A stretch of DNA of 64,000 nucleotides from Vibrio bathopelagicus (GCF_014879975.1 NZ_CP062501.1:186001-250000); one strand, 5' to 3'; counted from the stretch's first letter, positions 1 through 9,708 are shown. Notes: generated by a model from the letters alone, not told the origin. Program-made: numbers and translations.

Positions 1-22
1 AGGGGCGAAGATTGACAGGCAT

Positions 23-56
23 AAAAAAGGCTAGCCTCCCCCCGAAGTCTAGCCTT
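23..56 (-). terminator. Rho-independent terminator of the ABC exporter gene
   Basis: Arms AAGGCTAG (27-34) and CTAGCCTT (49-56) form a stem. Read on the minus strand it is followed by a run of six T. It lies about 140 bases past the stop of the minus-strand ABC transporter gene. Confidence 0.75.
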
Positions 57-195
57 ATTCCAGAACGCGCAAGCGAAGCGTCTTGATCTGTTATCGCTAT
101 TATATAATTACGACATAACATTCTGCCACGTGTAATTTACCAGCAGTTAACAATTTGGTGTGAAACACGCCGCACTATTTAAAATAGCACATAAA

Positions 196-2046
196 TTAAG
201 CACTCGTTTTGTGTTCAAGGTCGTCAGCGATGAAGCCGCCGGTTTGATGATTCCACAATTGAGCGTAGATACCGTTTTGGCTAATGAGCTCTTGGTGCGT
301 GCCTTCTTCAACGATATTACCTTGGTCAAGTACGATCAAACGGTCCATTGCTGCAATGGTCGATAGACGGTGTGCAATCGCGATTACTGTCTTGCCTTCC
401 ATCAACTCAATTAAACTCTCTTGAATCGCAGCTTCAACCTCTGAATCGAGTGCTGATGTTGCTTCATCCAGCACCAACAGCGGTGCATTCTTCAGAAGTA
501 CCCGCGAGATAGCCACACGTTGACGTTGACCACCAGAAAGCTTAACGCCTCGCTCACCTACTTGAGCATCGTAACCAATGTTGCCAAACGGGTCGGTTAG
601 CGTTTCGATAAACTCATGAGCGTGTGCCTGTTTGGTTGCGGCATACACTTCTTCATCTGATGCATCAGGACGACCGTAAAGAATGTTTTCTTTGATCGAA
701 CGGTGCAGCAGTGAGGTATCTTGAGTCACCATGCCGATATTGCTGCGCAGTGAGTCTTGTGTCACCGCTGAGATCTCTTGGCCATCAATTAAAATTCGAC
801 CATTTTCTACATCGTGGAAGCGCAATAGCAAGTTAACTAATGTCGATTTACCTGCCCCTGAACGGCCAACCAAGCCCACTTTTTCGCCTGGCTTGATATT
901 GAGGTTCAGGTTGTTAATCACGCCCTTATTCTCACCGTAGTTGAAGCTCACGTTGTCGAAGTTGATGCCACCTTGTGGCACTTTTAGTGGTTCAGCGCCT
1001 TTCTTGTCTTCGATAGCGATTGGCTTAGACAGGGTTTTAATGCCATCAATCACGGTGCCTAGGTTTTCAAACAGGCCGCCGATTTCCCACATGATCCATT
1101 TCGACATGCCGTTAATGCGCAGAGCCAAGCTGACTGCAATGGCTATCGCACCGACCGTGATTGCGTTATCTAGCCATAGGTAGATAGAGATACCGGCAAT
1201 ACTGAACACCAACAGGTAGTTCGCGAATTCAACACAGATGTTGAAGCCTGTTACCAAACGCATTTGGCGATGGACTGTGTCAAGGAAGCCTTCCATGCCT
1301 TCTTCGGCGTATTCGGTTTCTCTTTTACTGTGCGAGAACAATTTGACCGTTGCGATGTTGGTGTAGCTATCAACAATACGTCCTGTCATCAGTGAGCGTG
1401 CATCCGCTTGCTCTGAAGAGACATCTTTCAGCTTTGGCACGAAGTGCAGTTGAATACCGACGTAAATGAATAACCAAATCAACATTGGAGCCATTAAGCG
1501 CCAATCCGACTCGGCAAGCATGAACAGCATCGCTGTAAAGTAAACCGTCACGTAAACAAACACATCAACCATTTTGGTCACGGTTTCACGCACTGCGAGC
1601 GATGTTTGCATCACTTTAGTCGCAACGCGTCCGGCAAAATCATCTTGATAGAACGACAAGCTCTGCTTCAAAAGATAGCGGTGCGCCAACCAACGAATCG
1701 ACATTGGATAGTTGCCTAGCAAAGTTTGGTGAAGCAATAGCGAATAAACACTGATCAAGATTGGCATCACGACCAGTAACAGGATACCGAGCCCCATCAG
1801 AGTAGATTGGTTGTCTGCTAAGAAGGTGTCTGGGTTGCTTGTTGATAGCCAGTCAACCAGTTGTCCCATGTAACCGAACAGCGCGACTTCGATGATCGCG
1901 ATGGTCATGCTCATCAAGCCGAGCAAGATCAACGGCTTTTCAAAACCTCGTGTGTAATGGCGGCAGAATGCCAGTATTCCAGTAGGAGGTTGTATCGGCT
2001 CTCCTTTTGGAAAGGCTTCAGTAAAGCCTTCAAATTTCTTGTACAT
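196..2046 (-). CDS. ABC transporter, fused permease and ATP-binding protein
   Basis: A 616-residue half-transporter of the MsbA/multidrug exporter type. The N-terminal half (about residues 35-330) is the hydrophobic membrane domain. The C-terminal half is the nucleotide-binding domain, with Walker A GRSGAGKST near residue 393, signature LSGGQRQRVA near 502 and Walker B LLVLDEATSALD near 520. It should work as a dimer in the inner membrane and export a hydrophobic compound, but the substrate cannot be read from sequence. It stands alone, with its own terminator and a long AT-rich upstream region. Family certain, specificity unknown. Confidence 0.9.
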   Translation of the reverse strand: MYKKFEGFTEAFPKGEPIQPPTGILAFCRHYTRGFEKPLILLGLMSMTIAIIEVALFGYMGQLVDWLSTSNPDTFLADNQSTLMGLGILLLVVMPILISVYSLLLHQTLLGNYPMSIRWLAHRYLLKQSLSFYQDDFAGRVATKVMQTSLAVRETVTKMVDVFVYVTVYFTAMLFMLAESDWRLMAPMLIWLFIYVGIQLHFVPKLKDVSSEQADARSLMTGRIVDSYTNIATVKLFSHSKRETEYAEEGMEGFLDTVHRQMRLVTGFNICVEFANYLLVFSIAGISIYLWLDNAITVGAIAIAVSLALRINGMSKWIMWEIGGLFENLGTVIDGIKTLSKPIAIEDKKGAEPLKVPQGGINFDNVSFNYGENKGVINNLNLNIKPGEKVGLVGRSGAGKSTLVNLLLRFHDVENGRILIDGQEISAVTQDSLRSNIGMVTQDTSLLHRSIKENILYGRPDASDEEVYAATKQAHAHEFIETLTDPFGNIGYDAQVGERGVKLSGGQRQRVAISRVLLKNAPLLVLDEATSALDSEVEAAIQESLIELMEGKTVIAIAHRLSTIAAMDRLIVLDQGNIVEEGTHQELISQNGIYAQLWNHQTGGFIADDLEHKTSA

Positions 2047-2659
2047 AGTTTTCCCTTTATAAGCTACTGCATCTTTGAGCTAGAGCATCTTGATGTGCAG
2101 CTTTGTTTTTATAGTCTTGATTTGAATTTTTCAGTCTTAGTTTGAAATTATATAAGTGCCAATGCGTTCTTATAAGCATTAAGTCATTCGATGAATTTTG
2201 GTTTTTAGCTTTATTTTTAACTTTGGTTTAAGCACTTAGCTTTAATCACTTGGTTTTAAGACTAAACGCTTTGTTTAAGCGACGCAGGAAAGGCCCAAAG
2301 AGTGTCTTTCATGACGCTTATTTTAGATTGAAGTAGACAGGAAAAGTTAAGCTTATTTCAAACGTAATTGATGGCTATGCAACGATGATAATCCTAACGT
2401 TAAATGGATTAAATTGTAACCTAAACTCGTGGCAAGCTAGATAATGAAATTCGGATATTTATTCAGCAAGTTCTTAAACTGATATGCAAACTGTTGGTTC
2501 TTTCTGATGTGCTGTTATCTTGCAGTAAAAATTACCGAATAAACTGAGTTTTGCAGTAATTGTTTGGGATAAATATTCAAATCATTATTATTTTCAGTGA
2601 ATATTGTCGTAACAACTTGTTTACAATTCTGAGGTAAATAAAAGATAGGGACGGTTGAG
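2047..2659. other. Intergenic region between two divergent genes
   Basis: 613 bases without a convincing gene. It is AT-rich and must hold the promoters of the ABC exporter (leftward) and the ctlX-like gene (rightward). Around 2190-2285 it contains loose, imperfect repeats of short words such as TAGCTTTAA and GGTTTAAG. I found no clear operator palindrome or RNA gene. Confidence 0.5.
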
Positions 2660-3634
2660 ATGTTAAACCTACACAAAAAATCACTTCATATTACTAATGT
2701 TCAAAACGCCAATTGCGTTGTTATGGTGCCGCCAAAAGAATTTAAATTTAACGAAGAAACTGCACGTGATAACGAGTTTCAAAACAGAGTCAATCTGACC
2801 GAAGCTGAGGTTAAGCTAGAAACGATGGCCGAGTTTAAGACTATGGTCGCTTCGTTGCGTAAAGAAGGTGTGCAAGTTGTAGAGTTTGATTATCCAGAAT
2901 TAGGCGTAGAAACGCCCGATGCCGTATTCCCAAACAACTGGTTCAGTACTTGTGGTGATGGCAGTTTATTCACTTTCCCTATGGCCTGTGAAAACCGTCA
3001 ACATGAAGTTAAGCCACATGCTCTTATTGAAGCGCTAGAGGCGTCTGGTCGTATTGTAAACCATAGTGAGTCTATGGAGTCGTACGTTGCTCAAGGTTCT
3101 TATCTAGAGAGCACTGGTGTGATGGTGATAGACCATATCAATAAGACGATCTATGCTGCGCTTTCTCAGCGTTGTGATCGTGAAGTGTTAGAAGACTATG
3201 CGAAGCGTATTGGTTATTCACGCGTGGTTTCTTTCCAAACGGCATTACCGTCGGGTCAGCCGATTTACCACACCAATGTGATGATGGCGATTGGCGATAA
3301 CTTCTGCGTGATTTGTGATGAAGTGATTCCAGAATTTGAGCGCCGCTTTGTGGTGAAATCCCTTGCTAAAGACAAGCAGGTTATCTCTATCTCGATCGAT
3401 CAGATGAACCGATTCTGCGGCAACATTCTGCAACTGGAAACAGTGAATGGCGATAAGGTAATCGCGATGTCTCAATCGGCTTACGATGCATTCTCTCCCG
3501 CTCAGTTAGCTCAGCTTTCGACACACGGAAAGCTACTACCATTTAACGTGAAAACGATCGAAGACATCGGTGGTGGTTCGGTGCGATGCATGTTGGGTGA
3601 GGTGTTCTTGCCAACGCGAGTTAATCTCCTGTAG
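2660..3634 (+). CDS. ctlX: CtlX-type citrulline/arginine-deiminase-related hydrolase
   Basis: A 324-residue soluble protein of the amidinotransferase / arginine deiminase-like family. Recognisable blocks are VVMVPPKEFKFNEETARDNEFQ near the N-terminus, FPNNWFST near residue 93, SYLESTGV near 150 and HTNVMM near 212. The C-terminal GGGSVRCMLGE places the likely nucleophilic cysteine at C310. Family members hydrolyse guanidino or ureido groups, and CtlX is linked to citrulline use. No transporter or other citrulline gene lies next to it, so the substrate is inferred from family only. It forms a single transcription unit closed by a strong terminator. Confidence 0.8.
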   Translation: MLNLHKKSLHITNVQNANCVVMVPPKEFKFNEETARDNEFQNRVNLTEAEVKLETMAEFKTMVASLRKEGVQVVEFDYPELGVETPDAVFPNNWFSTCGDGSLFTFPMACENRQHEVKPHALIEALEASGRIVNHSESMESYVAQGSYLESTGVMVIDHINKTIYAALSQRCDREVLEDYAKRIGYSRVVSFQTALPSGQPIYHTNVMMAIGDNFCVICDEVIPEFERRFVVKSLAKDKQVISISIDQMNRFCGNILQLETVNGDKVIAMSQSAYDAFSPAQLAQLSTHGKLLPFNVKTIEDIGGGSVRCMLGEVFLPTRVNLL

Positions 3635-3682
3635 CAAGTATAGAAAGTGTAGCAAGCGACTGACTTCAGTCATGAATTTCTG

Positions 3683-3714
3683 AATACCACTCTCATAGCA
3701 GAGTGGTATTTTTG
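3683..3714 (+). terminator. Rho-independent terminator of ctlX
   Basis: Perfect 10-bp stem AATACCACTC (3683-3692) / GAGTGGTATT (3701-3710) followed by TTT, about 50 bases after the ctlX stop. Confidence 0.85.
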
Positions 3715-3783
3715 TATTGGTCTATCAGAAGTAAGAAGACAGAAACAAAACCAGAGCTAGATACAGGAGCTAACGGAAAAAAG

Positions 3784-4416
3784 CTATGAAGCGCTCTTAA
3801 AAGCCCTGTGTTCGATGAACTGAGTTGAGAGTGCGACCACTTCCTTAGAGTACACAAGCGCGGTGTGATTAAGCTTGAGGGCGCAAGTATCTGTCGCACC
3901 TCTCAGGTTGGCGTCTTCGAGAGTGACTGTGCCATCACCTGGGTTTCGGCCCAATACGATACGTCCAACACCAGCGTCGTAGGTACCCGTAATTACGCCA
4001 ATTGGCACATCAATATCGTAGTCACCCAAGCCATCGCTTAAGATCATTTTGCTCGAACCAAATATAAAGCCAAGGCCATGATTCGACAGTGTTTTAGCGA
4101 TAGTCGCGCCATTGTGTGGCGTGCCAGCGGTAATGATGCAGGTGTCTGCAAAGTCGGGTTGGTAGAACTTAAAGTAGTGACGAATGAGCAAGCCACCAAG
4201 AGAGTGGCCGAAGAAATAGACCTCATCATACTCATTAAAACGAGCATTCACGAAGCGATTGAGACGTTTGGCTGCAGAAGGAAAACGCAGCGAGTTGTAG
4301 GCAAACTTGTGCGTTGTAAAGCCACGTTTTTTGAAATTTCTATCCAGATATTGCATGATCAACGCAGGCATATATAGACCATGAATCAAAACTATATGTT
4401 TGTTTTTATTATTCAT
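3784..4416 (-). CDS. Alpha/beta hydrolase, lipase/esterase-like
   Basis: A 210-residue alpha/beta hydrolase-fold protein. The start IVLIHGL is the usual oxyanion-hole strand. GHSLGG is the nucleophile elbow with Ser72. The acid and histidine are probably the D in NPGDGTVT and the H in KLNHTALV. The protein resembles small cytoplasmic lipase-like hydrolases of the DUF676/PGAP1 group. There is no signal peptide. A good GGAGGAC ribosome site precedes the ATG at 4416. Substrate unknown; it may be a lipase or an acyl esterase. Confidence 0.8.
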   Translation of the reverse strand: MNNKNKHIVLIHGLYMPALIMQYLDRNFKKRGFTTHKFAYNSLRFPSAAKRLNRFVNARFNEYDEVYFFGHSLGGLLIRHYFKFYQPDFADTCIITAGTPHNGATIAKTLSNHGLGFIFGSSKMILSDGLGDYDIDVPIGVITGTYDAGVGRIVLGRNPGDGTVTLEDANLRGATDTCALKLNHTALVYSKEVVALSTQFIEHRAFKSAS

Positions 4417-4531
4417 TTTTGTCCTCCGTCTGATGGTGTTTCCAGTATATTTAGTCGCAAATCTAAACTCAATAAAACTTGCTGCTAATGGGACACAAAA
4501 GACAGAGCGCTCGTTATAGATAAAGAGTGGG

Positions 4532-5371
4532 TTACTCCGATCTTACTCCACCATACACATCAATCGTTAAGCCACCTTCTTTGGCATAGGTATTCGGCGT
4601 TAATCCGATGGTTTTCTTAAGGTAGCGAATTAGGTGTGGCTGGTCGCTAAATCCAAACTGGTAGGCGACGTCTATCCAATCAATGTCTTCACAATTTCGT
4701 TTATACAAGTATTCGAGCATCGCCTCGAGGTTGTTCATCGATTGGCACTGTTTCAATGTCAGTCCTGTCACCTTGTTGAAGCTTCTCTCTAAAGTTCGTT
4801 GCGAGCAAAACAGTTTGTCGCCGAGCTCTGCAATCGGTGTTGTGCTAAGCACTTCTAACACCTTGTGGGTGAGTTCGCTGTGTCTGTCTGTTTTACCTGT
4901 CGATAGCCAAGGCAGCAGCAAACTATCCAATTGCTGACAACAGGCTTCAAAGTTAGTTTGAGCGAGCTTGATCAGCGACATGGCATCAGCCTTTGGATTA
5001 CCTAACAAATTGGCGAGATCGATAGGGTTAACACAGTCTAGGCTGGAGTGCGGGCAGTCCGGAATATTTAACGAGTACAAGGCGCCAACATGAAACTTGA
5101 TACCCAAATGAATAAACGGCTTCGAGTGGTCCAGTTCAATCGCTTTATGGTGCGGCAACAGCAAATGGCTGCCAATCCCTTGATCGACTTGTTGCTCTAT
5201 TGTGTAGTGATAAGACTGCTCGTTTGGAGATAGAATCAAATGTGCTGAAGGATCAGGGTTAAGCTTGGGATACTGATGAGTTTGAGCATCAGGCGTCTTC
5301 TCGATCAACCAATAGCAATCAATGTATTGAGCAACAACTGAGGATTTCGGAGACTGTAACCAATTGATCAT
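4532..5371 (-). CDS. AraC-family transcriptional regulator
   Basis: A 279-residue regulator. The N-terminal part (about 1-180, beginning INWLQSP and CYWLIEK) is the type found in AraC proteins with a DUF6597-like domain. The C-terminal 90 residues form the double helix-turn-helix, including IAELGDKLFCSQRTLERSF and VAYQFGFSDQPHLIRYLKK. It sits between an alpha/beta hydrolase and an acetyltransferase, all on the minus strand but with gaps over 100 bases, so operon membership is doubtful. Target genes and ligand cannot be told. Confidence 0.85.
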   Translation of the reverse strand: MINWLQSPKSSVVAQYIDCYWLIEKTPDAQTHQYPKLNPDPSAHLILSPNEQSYHYTIEQQVDQGIGSHLLLPHHKAIELDHSKPFIHLGIKFHVGALYSLNIPDCPHSSLDCVNPIDLANLLGNPKADAMSLIKLAQTNFEACCQQLDSLLLPWLSTGKTDRHSELTHKVLEVLSTTPIAELGDKLFCSQRTLERSFNKVTGLTLKQCQSMNNLEAMLEYLYKRNCEDIDWIDVAYQFGFSDQPHLIRYLKKTIGLTPNTYAKEGGLTIDVYGGVRSE

Positions 5372-5478
5372 TCGGCATTCTATTTGAGGTTAGCGTTGTA
5401 ATAACTATATGTGTCTATCGTTGGGGAAGATAGTTTTCTCTTTGCTGAACACGTAATGACTAACCAACAACAATAAAG

Positions 5479-5515
5479 CCCATAACCGTTGTATGTATAG
5501 AGTCATAGTTATGGG
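5479..5515 (-). terminator. Probable terminator of the GNAT gene
   Basis: Arms CCCATAAC (5479-5486) and GTTATGGG (5508-5515) enclose a 21-base loop. On the minus strand the stem is followed by CTTTATTGTTG, only moderately T-rich. Position just past the GNAT stop supports termination. Confidence 0.45.
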
Positions 5516-5568
5516 AGTTATTTATGTTGGCTTCGCTCGGGCGAAGAGTAAGTCGTTAAAGTCGAATC

Positions 5569-6396
5569 CTAGCTAAAATCGAACTGTAGGATTCGGTTTT
5601 TCGATGACAAACCAGCACGAGCGATCGCTTTCTGCGCACCAATGTTGCTGCTTTCTGTAGAACACATCGCTTCCAAACCTTGGCTGTTGGCGTGTTGTGT
5701 TAGAAAGTTCAGCACGCGTGTTGCTAAGCCTTTTCCACGTTCTGCTTGCGCGACAATCATACCCAAGTCTGCAAACTGCGTTTGGTGTTCATCGAATTTA
5801 CGGCACTCTCCTGTAGCAAGAATACTGTCGCTTTCCCAGTAGCCCCATAGCTCCTGGCGGGCAATCAAATTACCGTAGTAACCAGTGAGCCACTCTTTTG
5901 GTGCGCCAATCGCTGATGAAGCAAATTCCACTAGCTTATCGAGTTGCTCTTCCGTCGCGAGAGTCATCTCGATGTCTTCAATACGACCCGAATTACGACT
6001 AGAGTTAGCTTCTTGGTCTTGGCGATACATCAATGAGTTCACTTTAAATGAACCGGTGTTATCCATGCATAGTGACAAGTATTGCGGCTCTGCCGTGCTC
6101 ACGAATGCGCCTTTAACATCACCAATCACAGAGCTGTTGTTTTCGATGATTAAGGTGAACAAGTCGGCAATATTCGCGCTGGCTGTTGGTGCTAGGAAAA
6201 ACTGAAGCAAGTAGCCTTCACCATTCAACACGCAATAGCCCATAAGCGTGTCGTCTTCGTAAAAGCCGTAATGGTCTGACACTGGTACAAAGCCGAAGTG
6301 CCACATGCCATCAAGTGGGGTTGTTGAATCAGAAAAGTAAGCCGTTTTAAGTTCGCTTAAGTCGCTAAGTGTTGTGATTTTTTTGATGTCTAACAT
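5569..6396 (-). CDS. GNAT-family N-acetyltransferase
   Basis: A 275-residue protein with a C-terminal GNAT domain. The acetyl-CoA-binding motif A is ADLGMIVAQAERGKGLATRV, followed by a helix and the SSNIGAQKAIARAGL block typical of motif B. The N-terminal ~130 residues may be a second, degenerate acetyltransferase-like half. An in-frame ATG exists at 6462, but the ATG at 6396 (MLDIKKI) has an AGGA ribosome site eight bases upstream, so I place the start there. The acceptor substrate is unknown. Confidence 0.8.
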   Translation of the reverse strand: MLDIKKITTLSDLSELKTAYFSDSTTPLDGMWHFGFVPVSDHYGFYEDDTLMGYCVLNGEGYLLQFFLAPTASANIADLFTLIIENNSSVIGDVKGAFVSTAEPQYLSLCMDNTGSFKVNSLMYRQDQEANSSRNSGRIEDIEMTLATEEQLDKLVEFASSAIGAPKEWLTGYYGNLIARQELWGYWESDSILATGECRKFDEHQTQFADLGMIVAQAERGKGLATRVLNFLTQHANSQGLEAMCSTESSNIGAQKAIARAGLSSKNRILQFDFS

Positions 6397-6486
6397 CGTG
6401 TTAATTCCTGTTGTTTCAATGGCAGCAAGTGTAGGCGAGTGCTTTAGGCAGGTATTGAACAAAACCGACAGTTTTAGATGGAACGT

Positions 6487-6514
6487 AAAAGGGGCTCATA
6501 CAATGAGCCCCTTT
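6487..6514 (-). terminator. Rho-independent terminator of eptA
   Basis: Twelve-base arms AAAGGGGCTCAT (6488-6499) and ATGAGCCCCTTT (6503-6514). On the minus strand the stem runs into TTTTACG. It lies right after the eptA stop and before the GNAT start. Confidence 0.8.
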
Positions 6515-6535
6515 AAAATCAGCATTTGAAGAGAA

Positions 6536-8158
6536 CTAACGACACGGTGCGAAGATGTCTTGGCTCGCTCGGTATTCTTTGGTTTGCACGTCCATCAAGC
6601 CAAGCAAGGAGTCGAACAGGTTATCGTGAGAAAAGCTCTGCTCCTTTCCTGCTTTACGCAAACACGTATCACTGATTCCTTTCTCGGCCGCGAAGCCATC
6701 CGACATCCACATGATCATAGGAACGTGGGTTTGCTCTTTCGGTGCCAGCGAATAAGGCATGCCATGTAAATAGACGCCATTTTCTCCTAGTGATTCGCCA
6801 TGATCGGACACGTACATCAACGCGACGTTGTATTTGTCGGTCAGTTTCTCAAGCTTTTGCATCGCTTGTGAAAGAAAGAAGTCCGTGTACAAGATGGTGT
6901 TGTCGTAGGTGTTAACCACTTCTGCTTTGGTGCAGTTTTCAATGTCGGCGCGAGCGCAATCAGGTGTGAATTTCTTGTGCTCTTCAGGGTAACGTTCAAA
7001 GTAAGTTGGCCCGTGAGATCCCGAAATATGATAGAAAATGATGCTATTTTGCGTGAGATCTTGAGTATCTTGTTCGAAGTTCTCTAGCATTGCTGTGTCG
7101 TAGCACACATCGTTGTTACATAGGGGGTCACTGTCTTTGGCGACGAGAGTCATCTCTTTGATTCGGTGTGCGACCGCCTTGTCTCCACCATCGTGCTCTC
7201 GCCAGATAGAGTGAATTCCCGCACGATTCATAATATCGACCACGTTGTCTTGGTTGTAGGCTTTGTCGCGGTCGTAGTTGCTGCGGTTCATGTTAGAGAA
7301 CATGCATGGTACAGAAACGGCGGTGGCTGTTCCGCACGACTGAACATCAGAGAAAAATATCGGGTTGTAAGGCTTGGTATAAGCATTGGTTTCACGCTCA
7401 TAGCCATGATATTGGTAGTTGTACACGCGAGCGGTTTCGCCAAGCACAAACACCAGTAAGGTCGGCTTGGTTGCCGCTTGGGCTTGTGTTGTTTGCTTCG
7501 CATCTAACCCTAATTCTTGATAGGGGATAGGCTCTTTGATGTAGGTATTATTGATGTATTTGACCGTTGATGCCACGTACTCGGTCGGAATAATCATCTT
7601 TTTGATGTGCGAGTTATTACGACCAATCGATACGTAATCCTTATAGAAAAGTCCGGCAATAATCGCAATAACGATCAAGGAAGAGAGTAGTCCAATCGAT
7701 TTCCAGACAAAGAAATCTTTCCAAGACTCTTTTTCAAGTTTGGTAACCAACAAGATGATTGATGGAATGCCGCCCATCGCAAGTAACCATAAGATCGAGT
7801 GACCACTGATATAGCTTGCAGCTTCACCGCTATTGGTTTCGAAGACGTTCTCTATCATGCCGTAATCGACGAATATGCCGTAGTTAAACATGCTGTAGCT
7901 GACGAGTGTTGAAGTAACTAGCAATAAGATGAAAAACGGCTTAGAGAATATCGGCCAATTAAAGACTTGGAAGATGAAATTGAAGGCAGCAAGGAAGAAG
8001 ATAGGGATGGATATAAGAAACGCGATACTTTCAGACTTTGATGCCTGAACAATACTAAACAGTTCGAGGGAGAGAGGGATGTTGATGATAAGCAGATAAT
8101 ACACAGCCAACACAAAAGGCAGCTTGTTTATCGACATGTTTAAGCTTGGAAGGTTCAT
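6536..8158 (-). CDS. eptA: Lipid A phosphoethanolamine transferase (EptA/MCR family)
   Basis: A 540-residue inner-membrane enzyme that moves phosphoethanolamine from phosphatidylethanolamine to lipid A on the periplasmic side, lowering surface charge and polymyxin binding. Five hydrophobic helices fill about residues 10-180. The periplasmic catalytic domain has the zinc ligand in VLGETAR, the nucleophile Thr277 in SCGTATAVSVPC, and the zinc motif SDHGESLGENG followed by HGMPY and HVPM. The length matches the family. A ribosome site AGGAAA precedes the ATG at 8158. No two-component system lies beside it. I infer a chromosomal housekeeping member, not an acquired mcr gene, as no mobile element flanks it. 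Confidence 0.9.
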   Translation of the reverse strand: MNLPSLNMSINKLPFVLAVYYLLIINIPLSLELFSIVQASKSESIAFLISIPIFFLAAFNFIFQVFNWPIFSKPFFILLLVTSTLVSYSMFNYGIFVDYGMIENVFETNSGEAASYISGHSILWLLAMGGIPSIILLVTKLEKESWKDFFVWKSIGLLSSLIVIAIIAGLFYKDYVSIGRNNSHIKKMIIPTEYVASTVKYINNTYIKEPIPYQELGLDAKQTTQAQAATKPTLLVFVLGETARVYNYQYHGYERETNAYTKPYNPIFFSDVQSCGTATAVSVPCMFSNMNRSNYDRDKAYNQDNVVDIMNRAGIHSIWREHDGGDKAVAHRIKEMTLVAKDSDPLCNNDVCYDTAMLENFEQDTQDLTQNSIIFYHISGSHGPTYFERYPEEHKKFTPDCARADIENCTKAEVVNTYDNTILYTDFFLSQAMQKLEKLTDKYNVALMYVSDHGESLGENGVYLHGMPYSLAPKEQTHVPMIMWMSDGFAAEKGISDTCLRKAGKEQSFSHDNLFDSLLGLMDVQTKEYRASQDIFAPCR

Positions 8159-8300
8159 AGATTTTGTTTTCCTGCGTCTCTTATCCCTTTATTTTAGTCT
8201 CGCTACCAAGAAAGCTCTAATATCAACGCATAAAGCTCAATAAGTGATGGCGAGCGATAAACCAACTAAAGTGAAATGACGCGATAGGGCGTGTAGAAAC

Positions 8301-8356
8301 AAAAAATTCACTTTACTGAGTGACCTTCATGACAAGGTGGAACAGCAAAGTGAATT
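8301..8356 (-). terminator. Terminator of the outer membrane barrel gene
   Basis: Arms AATTCACTTT (8305-8314) and AAAGTGAATT (8347-8356) with an inner complementary segment ACCTT/AAGGT. On the minus strand the stem is followed by six T. Confidence 0.7.
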
Positions 8357-8391
8357 AGTATGTTCAGCTTATTCTATGCGACTCAATCACA

Positions 8392-8976
8392 TTAGAAGTT
8401 GTATGAACCACCGAAGCTAATGCTGTTGAAGGCAAGCGTTTTGTCTTCAGTTTTCAATGCACTGTTGTTTCCAATGTAGTAGTTTTCAACACTAACAGCG
8501 TCTGCTTGTGAGATTAGGCGTAGTGTTAGATGTTCGATTGGCGTGTATTCAACACCGACACCAAAGTGGAAACCAGTACCGCTATCATCATCGTAACCAG
8601 CGCTCTTGTTTGCGTTTAGGTCAACAGAGCTTAAACCTGCTAGCACGAATGGACGGATCGTGTTGTCGAACGTATAACCTAGGTTTGCTGACAAAGAAAT
8701 AGACGTCGGAGACAGTTTCGCAGCACCCTTTTTGTAGTCTGCGTAATCGTTGTAGCCAAGTTCCACACCTACGATACGGTTGAATTGGTAGCCGCCATAT
8801 AGGTTGTAGCCCATGCCATCTGAATCTAAACTACCTTGACCATCGGTATCAGAATCTTGGTAGACACTAAGTCCGCCACCAATGTAAGCGCCGCCGTCAG
8901 TACCTGCTGCTAAAGCTGGAAGAGAAACTGCGCTGATTAAGCCCAGTGCTAATGCTGATTTCGTTATCTTGTTCAT
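8392..8976 (-). CDS. Outer membrane beta-barrel protein (OmpA-like/OmpX-size)
   Basis: A 194-residue exported protein. The signal peptide MNKITKSALALGLISAVSLPALA ends in an AxA cleavage site. The mature part has alternating amphipathic strands (GAYIGGGLSVY, MGYNLYGGYQF, IVGVELGYNDY, SLSANLGYTF, GFHFGVGVEY, HLTLRLISQA) and ends in a terminal phenylalanine, as expected for BamA-inserted barrels. The size suggests eight strands. Acidic DSDTDGQG and DDDSGTG segments are probable surface loops. It is a single gene with its own terminator. Function beyond a porin-like or adhesin-like barrel cannot be told. Confidence 0.8.
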   Translation of the reverse strand: MNKITKSALALGLISAVSLPALAAGTDGGAYIGGGLSVYQDSDTDGQGSLDSDGMGYNLYGGYQFNRIVGVELGYNDYADYKKGAAKLSPTSISLSANLGYTFDNTIRPFVLAGLSSVDLNANKSAGYDDDSGTGFHFGVGVEYTPIEHLTLRLISQADAVSVENYYIGNNSALKTEDKTLAFNSISFGGSYNF

Positions 8977-9168
8977 CTTTCTTACTCACTCTTAAATGTC
9001 ATGCCAGTATCAATAATTTTTGTTTTGCGATCTTTCGACCGTTGGTGAGTATTATTCCGTAGTCTTATACCTATTACTGTATGGCTTTGTAAGCTAAATC
9101 GTTACATAGTAGAAAACATACTCATTAGATTGCGTAGTGAGTTAGGCTGCCAAAAACAAGGAATACAC

Positions 9169-9708
9169 ATGCTAATGAGACAAAACACAGGGTTGGTGAT
9201 TGTGGACGTACAAGGCAAGCTTGCACGCCTCGTTGATGACAGCGATGCGCTGATTGCTAATTGTGGGAAGTTAATTCAAGGAGCGCAGGTTTTGGGGCTA
9301 CCAATCGTTCGTTTGGAGCAGAATCCAGAAAAGCTAGGTGATACAGTCGACGAACTTAATGACTTATTGAACGATATTAAGCCGATACCGAAATTTACGT
9401 TCAACGCGTGTGATGAACCTAAATTTGTTGAGGCTGTGCAAGCCAAGGGTGTGGATACGTGGTTGGTGTGTGGCATTGAGGCTCATATTTGTGTCTATCA
9501 AACCGCAATGGGGTTGTTAGACCTTGGGTACAAGGTTCAGGTAGTTGGCGACTGTATTAGCTCGCGAACGGCACTCAACAAGGATCTGGCAATCCGTAGA
9601 CTAACGGATGCTGGTATCCAAATCACAGGGTTGGAAATGAGCTTATACGAACTGGTGAAAGATTGCCGAGCCTCAGAGTTTAAACACATCCTATCCCTTA
9701 TTCGTTAA
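9169..9708 (+). CDS. Isochorismatase-family cysteine hydrolase (YcaC-like)
   Basis: A 179-residue soluble hydrolase. The catalytic triad is visible as D in GLVIVDVQGKLA, K in PIPKFTFNAC and Cys108 in CGIEAHICVYQTA. The cis-peptide region GIEAH is typical. An upstream in-frame start at 9130 is possible, but AAGGAA at 9158-9163 sits correctly for the ATG at 9169. It is followed 37 bases later by a P-loop ATPase gene and may be co-transcribed. Members hydrolyse amides or related bonds of small metabolites. Substrate unknown. Confidence 0.85.
   Translation: MLMRQNTGLVIVDVQGKLARLVDDSDALIANCGKLIQGAQVLGLPIVRLEQNPEKLGDTVDELNDLLNDIKPIPKFTFNACDEPKFVEAVQAKGVDTWLVCGIEAHICVYQTAMGLLDLGYKVQVVGDCISSRTALNKDLAIRRLTDAGIQITGLEMSLYELVKDCRASEFKHILSLIR

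Noticed and set aside
2190..2285. Loose T-rich repeats resembling a tandem array
   Set aside because: Units differ in length and sequence; best explained by low-complexity AT-rich DNA.
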